From CAUZRD01 sp963582255 (GTDB lineage: Bacteria > Pseudomonadota > Alphaproteobacteria > Rhizobiales > TMED25): a DNA stretch of 15,755 nucleotides. Shown piece by piece: positions 7,820 to 15,660 of this stretch. Each line of letters begins with the position of its first letter. The stretch's first letter is position 1. Position numbers and translations under genes: made by a program. The stretch covers positions 1 through 15,755 of the forward strand of contig CAUZRD010000033.1 of NCBI GenBank assembly GCA_963582255.1, read 5' to 3'. Under the pieces are notes generated by a model. That model ran no database searches. It saw only the letters and a list, made by a program, of their open reading frames with translations, and was not told the origin of the DNA.

Positions 7820-8413
7820 CTAGCGGGTGAACCGCTCACCCACGTAAACTCCCCACAAGTCTGATTGCTCAATCCAGCCACGATAGCCGTCGACCTCGAC
7901 ATTGCACCACGCTCCATCACATTTCTTGATATCAACCACAACACGCGGCTCAAGACTTGCCACTGTACCGGCATGCTCGGAATTATCCTCGCGCAAAGCA
8001 CGAAAACGCTCACCGTGATCCCAAGGCGCCACCTCGCCGGCGCGTGCGCCGGACAGTAGACTTCCATGTACCCAGCCCTCTTCCCCTTCTGAATCGCGTA
8101 TCATCCTCCAAAGTTCAAACTCGCGGATAATCTCAACCGGCAGCCTAACGTCCATCTTTGGCTTTTCCCACGCGATTGAATAGTCCCTACTGGGTCCCTT
8201 GCGCACATTAGCCCGGTTTTTCTTCAAACTAACAAAACGGGGAACGGGATGGCCTGAAGCTCCGATCTCGTTGGTTTGCACACTCTGCAACACCATTGCA
8301 GCATGCGCACCTGTATTGAATACTGCGCCAAGATCCTGAATTATAAAAACAATTACCGCCACTACCGGTATTGCCACACCAACCAACCTAAAACCTTGAG
8401 TAAATTGGACCAT
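7820..8413 (-). CDS. Exported/membrane-anchored bacterial SH3-like domain protein
   Basis: From ATG 8413 the protein has 197 residues. A hydrophobic helix at about 10-28 acts as a signal or anchor, so the rest is predicted periplasmic. Two SH3-like units follow: the first at about 58-122 contains KKNRANVRKGPSRDYSIAW, LPVEIIREFE.WRMIRDSEGEEGWVH; the second at about 138-192 ends W-C-N-V-E-V-DGYRGWIEQSDLWGVY. The first pattern is typical of alphaproteobacterial SH3_4-type proteins, often linked to cell wall or signalling but of unproven function. The frame stays open to 8476 and two more ATGs (8476, 8470) exist; I prefer 8413 because the signal-like helix then lies near the N-terminus, although its nearest G-rich site is rather distant. 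No cotranscribed partner is evident. Confidence 0.8.
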   Translation of the reverse strand: MVQFTQGFRLVGVAIPVVAVIVFIIQDLGAVFNTGAHAAMVLQSVQTNEIGASGHPVPRFVSLKKNRANVRKGPSRDYSIAWEKPKMDVRLPVEIIREFELWRMIRDSEGEEGWVHGSLLSGARAGEVAPWDHGERFRALREDNSEHAGTVASLEPRVVVDIKKCDGAWCNVEVDGYRGWIEQSDLWGVYVGERFTR

Positions 8414-8420
8414 TACGCGC

Positions 8421-8451
8421 TTGCATCCCCTGTTTGCATTACCTGTATAAT
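8421..8451 (+). promoter_or_regulatory. Possible sigma-70 promoter on the plus strand
   Basis: TATAAT (8446-8451), a perfect -10 match, with TTGCAT at 8421-8426 as a partial -35, separated by 19 bases, longer than the ideal 17. It points away from the SH3 gene toward the small ORF at 8479, giving a leader of about 20 bases. Confidence 0.3.
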
Positions 8452-8478
8452 TTGACCACCACTCGCTCATTAGCACGT

Positions 8479-8634
8479 ATGCTTTTTATTAACGCGCCTC
8501 GACAGCACAACCGTATTTTACCAAAGCTATTGGTAGACCAGTTAATTAGTCTTGAACGTATGGGGGAAAGTAGCACATTTACCCTCCAAACCGACGAGGG
8601 CGAGGTTCTTTTCGTGCCTAGATCATTTACCTAA
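8479..8634 (+). CDS. Small hypothetical ORF (51 residues)
   Basis: An ATG-started frame ending in TAA at 8632-8634. The second half (LISLERMGESSTFTLQTDEG, then a short hydrophobic/basic end) looks like a folded protein sequence rather than noise, with acidic, aromatic and glycine residues mixed in a beta-like pattern. The frame is open further up to an ATG at 8434, inside the possible 5' end of the divergent SH3 gene. I see no ribosome binding site, but a possible promoter (8421-8451) faces it. I do not recognise a family; it may be a genuine small protein, the C-terminus of a decayed gene, or chance. Confidence 0.25.
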   Translation: MLFINAPRQHNRILPKLLVDQLISLERMGESSTFTLQTDEGEVLFVPRSFT

Positions 8635-8724
8635 TTTAAGGCAGCAACGATGAATGGGTATTACCCCATCAATAAAGTCTAACAAACCGTCCGCTACATT
8701 AAAGACGGAGCGCGCTGACTATAT

Positions 8725-8739
8725 ATCAACGGCGTTGAT
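8725..8739. repeat. 15-base palindrome after the MoeB/ThiF gene
   Basis: ATCAACG-G-CGTTGAT is a perfect inverted repeat around one central base, in AT-rich surroundings about 30 bases past the stop of the adenylyltransferase gene. It could be an operator-like site or the stem (ATCAAC/GTTGAT, 3-base loop) of a weak terminator. No U-run follows on the minus strand. The remainder of 8635-8770 shows nothing else convincing. Confidence 0.3.
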
Positions 8740-8770
8740 CAAAATAGCGTTCTCTGCTCACAGCGCCATC

Positions 8771-9547
8771 TCATAGGCTACTTCCGGTAAGAGGGTTTTC
8801 CGGATTCCAGCGATACGAAATCTCGTCGAATCTCATCGTCAGCACATCAATTAAAAGTAATCGGCCGACCAGAAGATCACCAAGATCCAATATAACCTTC
8901 AACGCTTCAGCTGCCATGATAGTCCCGACAATTCCAGGAACAACACCCAATATCCCGGCCTCGGCACAAACCGGCACAGTCTCCTTCGGCGGTGGATTTG
9001 GAAAAAGACAGCGATAGGTCGGATTAGGGGTGCCGTCGCTGGAACATATATACGGCATGAGCGTAGTCACCTGACCATCAAACCGACCCACCGCCCCGGT
9101 AACCAATGGTACTCCGGCATCAAAGCACACATCCGAAACTGCGTATCTCGTTGCGAAATTATCCGATCCGTCTAGCACCACATCCATACCGGACACAAGA
9201 TACATCCCATTCTCCCGATCAAATCGATCCTCTACGGTCTCAACTTTAACATGTGGATTGATGCGTGATATGGCCTCCACGCTACTTATGGTCTTAGCAT
9301 TGCCAACCTGCCCAGTCGCATGAATGACCTGGCGTTGAAGATTGGAGAGATCGACCGTGTCATCATCGATAATGGTGAGGGAGCCAACACCAGCGGCTGC
9401 CAAATAGACAAGGGCTGGCGCACCAAGGCCGCCCGCGCCTACTACCAGAACATGCGCACCTTTCAAACGTTGCTGACCTGGCCCACCTATTTCCCTAAGG
9501 ACAATATGGCGTGCATAGCGCTCAAGTTCGAGATCTGAAAGTGCCAT
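8771..9547 (-). CDS. moeB: MoeB/ThiF/HesA-type sulfur-carrier adenylyltransferase
   Basis: E1-like enzyme that adenylates the C-terminal Gly-Gly of a sulfur carrier (MoaD in molybdopterin synthesis, or ThiS in thiamine synthesis). From ATG 9547 (258 residues) it starts MALSDLELERYARHI, the normal family N-terminus; a GTG at 9568 overlapping the dut stop (TAGTG) would add 7 residues and couple the genes. Motifs: GAGGLGAP (37-44), IIDDDTVDLSNLQRQ (59-73), DGSDNF (126-131), and VPVCAEAGILG near 192-202. There is no rhodanese domain. The zinc-site cysteines of classical MoeB are mostly replaced: the position before YRC is Thr, and the C-terminal Cys-X-X-Cys place reads N-P-L-T. MoeB and ThiF cannot be told apart without their partners, so the symbol is tentative. 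Confidence 0.85.
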   Translation of the reverse strand: MALSDLELERYARHIVLREIGGPGQQRLKGAHVLVVGAGGLGAPALVYLAAAGVGSLTIIDDDTVDLSNLQRQVIHATGQVGNAKTISSVEAISRINPHVKVETVEDRFDRENGMYLVSGMDVVLDGSDNFATRYAVSDVCFDAGVPLVTGAVGRFDGQVTTLMPYICSSDGTPNPTYRCLFPNPPPKETVPVCAEAGILGVVPGIVGTIMAAEALKVILDLGDLLVGRLLLIDVLTMRFDEISYRWNPENPLTGSSL

Positions 9548-9567
9548 CACGCCATACCGCTTTGTCA

Positions 9568-10035
9568 CTAATCACCGGTTGAACCAAAGCCGCTGGTACT
9601 GCGTGCTGTGGCATCCAAATTATCAACTTCTACTAGTTGGACCTGCTCAACACGTTGCACCACCATTTGAGCTATCCTATCACCCCGATTGATCAAGAAC
9701 TTATGCTCGCCTAGATTGATCAAAAGAGCCTGAATCTCACCACGATAGTCAGAATCTATAGTGCCGGGAGCATTCAATACCGTAATGCCATGCCTGAGGG
9801 CCAATCCCGAGCGCGGTCGTATTTGGGCTTCATATCCTACTGGGATGGAAATTGATATGCCAGTTGGCACGGACTGGCGGCATCCAGGCGCAAGAGTGAT
9901 AGGCTCGGCGTATGCGACTGCAGCATGCAGATCCATGCCGCTAGCACCTATGCTTTGATAGCTCGGCAACTCAAGCCCGGCACAATGGTCAAGCCGCAGG
10001 ACCTTCACAATAACGCTGGATTGACTGTCAGTCAT
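9568..10035 (-). CDS. dut: dUTP diphosphatase (dUTPase), trimeric type
   Basis: Hydrolyses dUTP to dUMP and pyrophosphate, keeping uracil out of DNA and supplying dTMP synthesis. The 155-residue protein shows all five motifs of trimeric dUTPases in order: ASGMDLHA (31-38), RPRSGLA (73-79), VLNAPGTIDSDYRGEI (86-101) with the catalytic aspartate region, RGDRIAQMV (117-125), and the C-terminal STSGFGSTG (146-154) that closes over the substrate. Its ATG overlaps the coaBC stop by four bases (ATGA), so the two are translationally coupled; the next gene starts at or just past its TAG. Confidence 0.97.
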   Translation of the reverse strand: MTDSQSSVIVKVLRLDHCAGLELPSYQSIGASGMDLHAAVAYAEPITLAPGCRQSVPTGISISIPVGYEAQIRPRSGLALRHGITVLNAPGTIDSDYRGEIQALLINLGEHKFLINRGDRIAQMVVQRVEQVQLVEVDNLDATARSTSGFGSTGD

Positions 10036-11264
10036 TCGCCAGTGTCATCAGAACCCGACAGTTCTTGCTCAATCCTTCTGACAAGGCGTTCTGCAACTTC
10101 GACTTTGTCCATTTCAGACCAGTTATCCACACCTTCGCGGGTTAGCAAATGCACTCGGTTACGCTCACCACCCATCACACCGCGCTCATGCCCGACATCA
10201 TTGGCAACAATCCAGTCTGCACTCTTTTTGGTAAGTTTTTCCTTAGCATTCTTAATCAGATCATCGGTTTCAGCCGCAAATCCGATGACAAGTCCGGGGC
10301 GTAATTTCTTGTCCTCGGCAATGATATTTAGAATGTCTGGGTTTTCGACCAGATGCAATACCATCCGCTCCGTATCCGCCGCATCCTTTTTTATTTTCGA
10401 GGCCTGAGGGATTTCAGCACGCCAGTCAGCAACAGCCGCGGCAAAAACACCAATATCAACCGGCATTTCAGCACGCACCGCCGCCAACATCTCCGTAGCG
10501 GTCTGAACATGAACATTGCGAACGCTCGCCAGCTCGTCCAGATCCGTCGGGCCTGAAATAAGAGTGGTACGCACGCCAGCAGCCGCAAGTGCTGCTGCGA
10601 TAGCATATCCCTGTTTTCCCGATGAACGATTGGATATATAGCGCACCGGATCAATTGGCTCATGCGTTGGGCCAGCGGTCACCAGCGCGCTCCGCCCAGA
10701 CAGCGCCTGTTGGTTAGGCGCCAGAGTACGTCTGATTGCCGCCACGATCTCAACCGGCTCGGCCAGACGGCCCAATCCGTATTCACCGCAAGCCATATCA
10801 CCATCACCCGGACCAACAACCACAATGCCATCTTCCTTAAGCATGGCGAGATTACGTTGCGTTGCTCGGTGATGCCACATCCGCACATTCATCGCCGGGG
10901 CAATCACAACCGGTTTATCCGTTGCAATAAGTGCCGTTGAGGCCAGGTCATTCGCATGACCATGAGCCATCTTGGCCATTAGATCAGCCGTCGCTGGGGC
11001 TACAACCAACAAATCCGCATCGCGTGACAACTCAATATGACCCATCTCTATTTCTCCCGAAATATCGAAAAGATCGGTATAAACCCTGTTCCCAGTGAGA
11101 TGTACCAATGAAAATTCAGTGACAAATTTAGCACCAGCGCTGGTTAATATCACGCGCGTTTTCGCACCAGAACGCTTTAAAAGACGCACCGTCTCAAGCA
11201 CTTTATAGGCGGCAATACCACCGCCTATGATCAACAATATACGTCTGCCCTCAAGTCCGGCCAT
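10032..11264 (-). CDS. coaBC: Bifunctional phosphopantothenoylcysteine decarboxylase / phosphopantothenate--cysteine ligase
   Basis: Catalyses two steps of CoA synthesis: CoaB joins 4'-phosphopantothenate to cysteine using CTP, and CoaC, a flavoprotein, decarboxylates the product to 4'-phosphopantetheine. The CoaC half (about 1-185) has GGGIAAYK (14-21), the catalytic histidine in MGHIELS (H76), PAMN (123-126) and the ACGEYGLGR loop with C159. The CoaB half (about 190-410) has TAGPTHEPIDPVRYISNRSS (196-215), AAAVADW (275-281) and KIKKDA (290-295), which holds the conserved lysine. Length (410) is normal. The ATG has GGAG 6 bases upstream. It overlaps dut and lies 70 bases downstream of ubiB. 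Confidence 0.97.
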   Translation of the reverse strand: MAGLEGRRILLIIGGGIAAYKVLETVRLLKRSGAKTRVILTSAGAKFVTEFSLVHLTGNRVYTDLFDISGEIEMGHIELSRDADLLVVAPATADLMAKMAHGHANDLASTALIATDKPVVIAPAMNVRMWHHRATQRNLAMLKEDGIVVVGPGDGDMACGEYGLGRLAEPVEIVAAIRRTLAPNQQALSGRSALVTAGPTHEPIDPVRYISNRSSGKQGYAIAAALAAAGVRTTLISGPTDLDELASVRNVHVQTATEMLAAVRAEMPVDIGVFAAAVADWRAEIPQASKIKKDAADTERMVLHLVENPDILNIIAEDKKLRPGLVIGFAAETDDLIKNAKEKLTKKSADWIVANDVGHERGVMGGERNRVHLLTREGVDNWSEMDKVEVAERLVRRIEQELSGSDDTGE

Positions 11265-11320
11265 TTATAACTCCATAACTCACTCAGCACCGCTATACTT
11301 TTGCATCAGACCATTGCACC

Positions 11321-11350
11321 AACCTCATCTATGTCTACCACAATGAGGTT
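11321..11350. repeat. 8-bp inverted repeat across the ubiB stop
   Basis: AACCTCAT (11321-11328) and ATGAGGTT (11343-11350) are perfect complements separated by 14 bases, and the ubiB TAG (11335-11337) falls in the loop. There is no T-run after it on the minus strand, so it is not a classical intrinsic terminator; it might shape mRNA stability between ubiB and coaBC. Confidence 0.35.
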
Positions 11351-12861
11351 AAGGCAAGGATGGCAAGTGAAAGTGCTATAATCCACCACACCACGGGGCG
11401 GGGTCCCTCTGCCGGATGCCGACCTCCATCCTCGCGTGAAGCCACAGCAAGGGCTCTCGCCGCCCGCTCGGCCTGTTCAAAAAATTCAGGGAGATTCTCA
11501 ACCAACCTACCAAGGCTTGCTGCACCGTCTTTAATCCGGCCCTCCGGCGACAGCCGGCTCTCGAGCCAACGGGCAACCACCGGTTTGGCAGTAACCCACA
11601 TATCAAGCTCGGGATCCAGTTGACGTGCAACACCTTCGCTTACCACCATAGTTTTTTGCAGCAATAGTAACTCGGGCCTCATCACCATATCAAACTGTTC
11701 GGTTACCTCAAAGAGTTGGGTCAACAGATGAGCCATGGAAATCTCTTCGGCATTACGGCCGGCAAGTGGCTCACCAATAGCACACAGGGCTTGGGCAAAC
11801 TCAGTTGCCTTATGACGGCGAGGCACATAACCAGCTTCAAAATGAACATCCGCCGTCCGCCGATAGTCTCGAGTGATGAAGCCCCATAAGATTTCTGCTA
11901 GAAATCGGCGCTCCTTGTGTTCCAGCCGTCCCATAATCCCATAATCGACAGCAACCAATCGGCTCTTATCATCGACAAAAAGATTTCCTGGATGCATGTC
12001 GGCATGAAAAAAACCGTGATCAAGCGCCTGAGTTAGGAACGACTGGATCAGGACTTTTGCCAAATGTTTAAGGTCGTGCCCCGCGGCCTCAATCTGAGCA
12101 ATATCGCCAAGCGAAATTCCATCAATCCATTCGGTAGTAAGTACCCTCCGCGATGTCCGGGTCCAATCAACTATTGGCACTTGGAAATCTTGCAGATCGG
12201 CCATATTAGCAGTCATCTCCACCATCGCTGCTGCTTCCAGTCTGAGATCCATCTCAAGATCGACTGATCGCTCAAACGTTGCAACCGCTTCGATCGGCCT
12301 TAAACGACGTGTCGGCGCATGAAGCAACTCAGCAGCTTTGGCCGCAACATAAAATCCCTCAAGATCATAGGCAAACCGACGCTCTACACCGGGACGCAGA
12401 ATTTTGACGGCAACAGGTCCATTTATTGGTCCATCGCTGACTTCAGCAAAATGAACCTGTGCGATAGATGCCGCTGCAATTGATTCACCAAAAACATCAT
12501 AGATCTCCGCCACGGGTTTGGCGAAAGCATGAACGATTTCAGCTTCCGCCTCACTCTGGGGGAAAGCTTCCAACCGGTCATGTAGCATGGACAAGCCGCT
12601 GGCACCCCGCATTCCAATAATGTCCGGACGTGTGGCAAGAAACTGCCCAAACTTGATGTAGCTCGGCCCTAACATCGTAAAAGTACGTGACAGCTCATCA
12701 ATATCTGCCTCGCTCTTACGCGCCACAAATCGTGCAATTCGCGCAGCAAACGTCGGCAACACATCTTCAAGTCCTGCGACTTCGACAAGCCCTGCCCGTG
12801 TCAGCGCCAAACCGGCGCGGGCAAGACGATAAAGATGAAAGGGAGCTGATAAGAATGACAT
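11335..12861 (-). CDS. ubiB: UbiB family atypical kinase/ATPase of ubiquinone biosynthesis
   Basis: ABC1/ADCK/UbiB family member needed for ubiquinone synthesis, acting at the inner membrane; the family is thought to act as an ATPase assisting lipid intermediates rather than as a protein kinase. Landmarks: the family-specific KFGQ (70-73) in a GPSYIKFGQFLATRPD helix, the alanine-rich loop AAASIAQVH (129-137) that replaces the usual glycine loop, VAVKILRPG (150-158) with the ATP lysine, HADMHPGNLF (286-295) as catalytic loop, and VDYGIMG (305-311) in place of DFG. A hydrophobic helix at the extreme C-terminus (about 487-506) anchors it. At 508 residues it is a little shorter than the E. coli protein. 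No strong ribosome binding site is seen; it follows ubiE by 54 bases. Confidence 0.95.
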   Translation of the reverse strand: MSFLSAPFHLYRLARAGLALTRAGLVEVAGLEDVLPTFAARIARFVARKSEADIDELSRTFTMLGPSYIKFGQFLATRPDIIGMRGASGLSMLHDRLEAFPQSEAEAEIVHAFAKPVAEIYDVFGESIAAASIAQVHFAEVSDGPINGPVAVKILRPGVERRFAYDLEGFYVAAKAAELLHAPTRRLRPIEAVATFERSVDLEMDLRLEAAAMVEMTANMADLQDFQVPIVDWTRTSRRVLTTEWIDGISLGDIAQIEAAGHDLKHLAKVLIQSFLTQALDHGFFHADMHPGNLFVDDKSRLVAVDYGIMGRLEHKERRFLAEILWGFITRDYRRTADVHFEAGYVPRRHKATEFAQALCAIGEPLAGRNAEEISMAHLLTQLFEVTEQFDMVMRPELLLLQKTMVVSEGVARQLDPELDMWVTAKPVVARWLESRLSPEGRIKDGAASLGRLVENLPEFFEQAERAARALAVASREDGGRHPAEGPRPVVWWIIALSLAILALTSLW

Positions 12862-12915
12862 GGATAGGGTTCTAATTCATTTAAGTCACAACAAGCATAC
12901 TTTAAATTCTGATGC

Positions 12916-13722
12916 TTAAAGACGCCAGCCAGAATGCAGTGCCGCAATACCTCCAGACAAATCACGCCAGGCAACCCTGTCAAACCCCTCTGCACTAATC
13001 ATTGCAGCAAATGTTTTCTGATCTGGAAAATTTCGGATGCTCTCGACCAGATAGCTATAGGCCTGTCCATTCCCCGTAACAGTCTGACCTATTAGTGGAA
13101 TTATACGATCTGAATAGGCATCATAGATATGATCTAGAACCGGCACACTCACATGGGAAAATTCGAGGCATATAAATCGCCCGCCGAAACGCAGCACACG
13201 GAAAATATCGGCAAGCGCATTTTCGATCCGCGTTACATTGCGTATGCCGAATGCAATGGTCACCGCATCAACCGAGTGGTCAGGTAAAGGAATATGTTCG
13301 GCATCTCCCACCACAAACGAGACTTTCTCAGCCAACTGCTCAGTCTCCAAACGCCGCACACCGCGTCTAACCATCGCCTCATTAATATCGACCACAATAC
13401 TGCGCGCTGCGGCGCCCGCTACATTTTGAACACGGTAGGCAACATCTCCGGTGCCTCCTGCAAGATCAACATGCAGATAAGAGCGGCGTTCGCTGCCAGG
13501 AGCCATCCAGGCAACAAGATCACCCTTCCAGCGCCGATGCAGCCCGCCCGACAAAAGATCATTCATCAAATCATAACGCTCTGCGACCGAGGTAAAGACC
13601 TCTCCCACGCGCTGCGTTTTGGACTGAATTTCAACCCGCTCGGCACCAAAATATGTATATTGCTCCTCGCTCGCACCTTCAGAGGAGTGATTGCTATTCT
13701 TACTCATATTGGTAAGCACCAT
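12916..13722 (-). CDS. ubiE: Ubiquinone/menaquinone biosynthesis C-methyltransferase
   Basis: SAM-dependent methyltransferase that C-methylates 2-methoxy-6-polyprenyl-1,4-benzoquinol in ubiquinone synthesis. The class I fold is evident: VFTSVAERYDLMNDLLSGGLHR (42-63) is a strong UbiE N-terminal signature, followed by motif I VDLAGGTGD (85-93), the acidic VVDIN strand end, DAEHIPLPDHSVDAV, and a C-terminal NFPDQKTFAAMISAEGF helix. The last residues, ALHSGWRL, resemble the usual UbiE end. I kept the ATG at 13722 (268 residues) because a GGAG lies upstream, though 12 bases away; an ATG at 13707 is a fair alternative. It diverges from mutM across 76 bases, in which I could not define a promoter with confidence. 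Confidence 0.96.
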   Translation of the reverse strand: MVLTNMSKNSNHSSEGASEEQYTYFGAERVEIQSKTQRVGEVFTSVAERYDLMNDLLSGGLHRRWKGDLVAWMAPGSERRSYLHVDLAGGTGDVAYRVQNVAGAAARSIVVDINEAMVRRGVRRLETEQLAEKVSFVVGDAEHIPLPDHSVDAVTIAFGIRNVTRIENALADIFRVLRFGGRFICLEFSHVSVPVLDHIYDAYSDRIIPLIGQTVTGNGQAYSYLVESIRNFPDQKTFAAMISAEGFDRVAWRDLSGGIAALHSGWRL

Positions 13723-13798
13723 ACGTTACTTTTACTCCGAACCCAAAATCCTGTTATCCCTGCCCGGAACTATTCAGTATTTAACCTGAGTTTAAGAT

Positions 13799-14668
13799 AT
13801 GCCAGAATTACCAGAAGTTGAAACCGTACGACGTGGCCTTGCGCCCGTCATGGAAGGATATGTATTTGACGAGATCGAGCAGAACAGGGATAATTTACGC
13901 TTTCCTTTTCCCTCTAATTTCAAGAGCAAACTACGCGGGAAAACTGTTGCATCTTTAGACCGACGCGCAAAATACCTACTTGCCCATCTCTGCAACAATG
14001 ACGTGCTAATCATGCATCTAGGCATGTCAGGTCACTTTAAAATTTCTGGCATTAAAAGCTCTGATATAACCAAAGAAATCGACCACGTATCCACGCTACA
14101 TGAGCATATCGTGTTTTACATGTCAGGCGGTGCGCGGATCGGATATTTCGATCCGCGCCGGTTTGGACTCATGGATATAGCGGGTGCTGGTGAACTGAGC
14201 ACCCATCCTTTGCTTTCAAAGCTCGGGCCCGAGCCATTGGGAAATGAATTTTCTGAGTGTCACCTTAATAACGTATTCCAGACCAAGCGTACCAACATCA
14301 AATCAGCGCTTCTTGACCAACGCAATGTAGCCGGGCTTGGCAACATATATGTAAATGAGGCGTTATATCGCGCTGGGATCAATCCTGGGCGTCAGGCAGC
14401 AAGCCTTGCTCAAAATACGAAAAACGGGGGCTCCCTGACGTGCCTTGTCATCGATATAAAAGACATCTTGCGCGAAGCCATCGAAGCTGGCGGCTCCAGT
14501 TTGAAAGACCACGCCCGTCCGGATGGCGAACTTGGCTATTTTCAACACACTTTTTCTGTCTATGGCCGCGAAGGTAAACCTTGCTTGCGTGATGGCTGTG
14601 ATGGCCAGATAAAGCGCATCTTGCAATCTGGCCGCTCCACCTTCTGGTGCCCCCACTGCCAGACATAG
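13799..14668 (+). CDS. mutM: Formamidopyrimidine-DNA glycosylase
   Basis: Removes 8-oxoguanine and ring-opened purines from DNA and cuts the strand by beta,delta-elimination. The start is fixed by MPELPEVE: after Met removal, P2 is the nucleophile and E3 the acid. K58 in RRAKYLL and the MHLGMSGHF segment match the catalytic/DNA-contact positions, and FDPRRFGLM supplies the conserved arginine and phenylalanine. The helix-two-turn-helix follows (LDQRNVAGLGNIYVNEALYRAGI). The C-terminal zinc finger is complete, with C262, C267, C284 and C287 (CX4C...CX2C), a spacing I recall from alphaproteobacterial homologues. Length (289) is slightly above the E. coli enzyme, due to a loop near 85-95. A GAG lies 8 bases before the ATG. 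Confidence 0.97.
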   Translation: MPELPEVETVRRGLAPVMEGYVFDEIEQNRDNLRFPFPSNFKSKLRGKTVASLDRRAKYLLAHLCNNDVLIMHLGMSGHFKISGIKSSDITKEIDHVSTLHEHIVFYMSGGARIGYFDPRRFGLMDIAGAGELSTHPLLSKLGPEPLGNEFSECHLNNVFQTKRTNIKSALLDQRNVAGLGNIYVNEALYRAGINPGRQAASLAQNTKNGGSLTCLVIDIKDILREAIEAGGSSLKDHARPDGELGYFQHTFSVYGREGKPCLRDGCDGQIKRILQSGRSTFWCPHCQT

Positions 14669-14747
14669 CCAAGCACGAGCTTGACATACAATACCATGCT
14701 CCTGTCAGCTCGATCTTCTCACCAGCAACCAATCCGGGAGAGCCTCA

Positions 14748-15521
14748 ATGGCTTACAACACCATTTTGTGCGAAACGCGCAACTCCGTCGGTCTTATTAC
14801 GCTTCACAGACCAGAAGTGCTCAATGCGTTGAGTGCAGAACTAATCGGTGAACTAAACGCAGCACTCGACGACTTCGAAGCCGACGATGCCATAGGCTGC
14901 ATGGTTATAACGGGATCACCAAAAGCATTCGCTGCTGGAGCGGATATCTCTGAGATGGCCAAATTCAGTTTTGTCGATGCATACGCCAACGATTTTGTAA
15001 AATCCTGGGAGCGAGTATCGATGTGCCGAAAACCAGTTATTGCGGCGGTGGCTGGCTACGCGGTGGGCGGTGGATGCGAATTAGCAATGATGTGTGATAT
15101 CATCATCGCCGCCGATAACGCCAAATTCGGACAGCCAGAAATCACGATTGGTGTCATGCCGGGTGCAGGTGGCAGTCAACGGCTGACTCGGCAGATCGGC
15201 AAGTCGAAATCTATGGAGATGTGCCTCACTGGACGCACCATGGGTGCTGAGGAAGCAGAACGCTGCTGTCTTGTCAGCCGCATAGTGCCAACAGACGAAC
15301 TAATCGAAGATGCAGTACGTACCGCACAGAAGATTGCTTCCATGCCGCGCGTTGCCTCTATGGCTATCAAGGAATCTATCAACAGATCCTACGAGATAAA
15401 TCTAGCTGAAGGGGTTCGCTTTGAGCGCCGACTATTTCACGCTCTTTTTTCCACCGAAGACCAGACAGAGGGTATGGCAGCATTTTTAGATAAACGGACA
15501 CCAAAATTTATCCATAAATAA
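14748..15521 (+). CDS. Enoyl-CoA hydratase (crotonase family)
   Basis: Adds water to trans-2-enoyl-CoA in fatty acid beta-oxidation, or a close relative of that reaction. It has 257 residues with the full short-chain crotonase pattern: FAAGADI (61-67) and GYAVGGGCEL (103-112) form the oxyanion hole, and both catalytic glutamates of rat enoyl-CoA hydratase are present, E111 (GGGCEL) and E131 (FGQPE), followed by PGAGGSQRLTR. The C-terminal MAAFLDKRTP end is also typical. GGGAGAG lies just before the ATG at a good distance. It follows mutM by 79 bases and precedes rpsT, an order common in alphaproteobacteria, but nothing here shows its exact chain-length preference, so no symbol is given. Confidence 0.94.
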   Translation: MAYNTILCETRNSVGLITLHRPEVLNALSAELIGELNAALDDFEADDAIGCMVITGSPKAFAAGADISEMAKFSFVDAYANDFVKSWERVSMCRKPVIAAVAGYAVGGGCELAMMCDIIIAADNAKFGQPEITIGVMPGAGGSQRLTRQIGKSKSMEMCLTGRTMGAEEAERCCLVSRIVPTDELIEDAVRTAQKIASMPRVASMAIKESINRSYEINLAEGVRFERRLFHALFSTEDQTEGMAAFLDKRTPKFIHK

Positions 15522-15570
15522 TGTAACCGCACCGGCGTGAATTTGCCTGCGCTCTGCCATGCATGAGCGG

Positions 15571-15599
15571 TTGACGATACTTAACCCAAAGCCTATAAG
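15571..15599 (+). promoter_or_regulatory. Sigma-70-type promoter of rpsT
   Basis: TTGACG at 15571-15576 and TATAAG at 15594-15599 with exactly 17 bases between them; each hexamer matches the consensus at five of six positions. Transcription should begin near 15606, giving a leader of about 55 bases before the rpsT ATG. It is the best promoter in the window, as expected for a ribosomal protein gene. Confidence 0.75.
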
Positions 15600-15660
15600 C
15601 TGCGCGATCTAGGGCAGTGATATGCGCGCGCCCCTTTTTGACCTGTAGGTACAAAAACTG

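Noticed and set aside
9925..10407. 160-residue plus-strand frame across the dut/coaBC junction
   Set aside because: Serine/arginine-rich shadow of two strongly supported minus-strand genes.
14681..14704. TTGACA between mutM and the enoyl-CoA hydratase gene as a promoter
   Set aside because: The -35 hexamer is perfect, but no acceptable -10 lies 15-19 bases downstream; the TACAAT-like bases are far too close.
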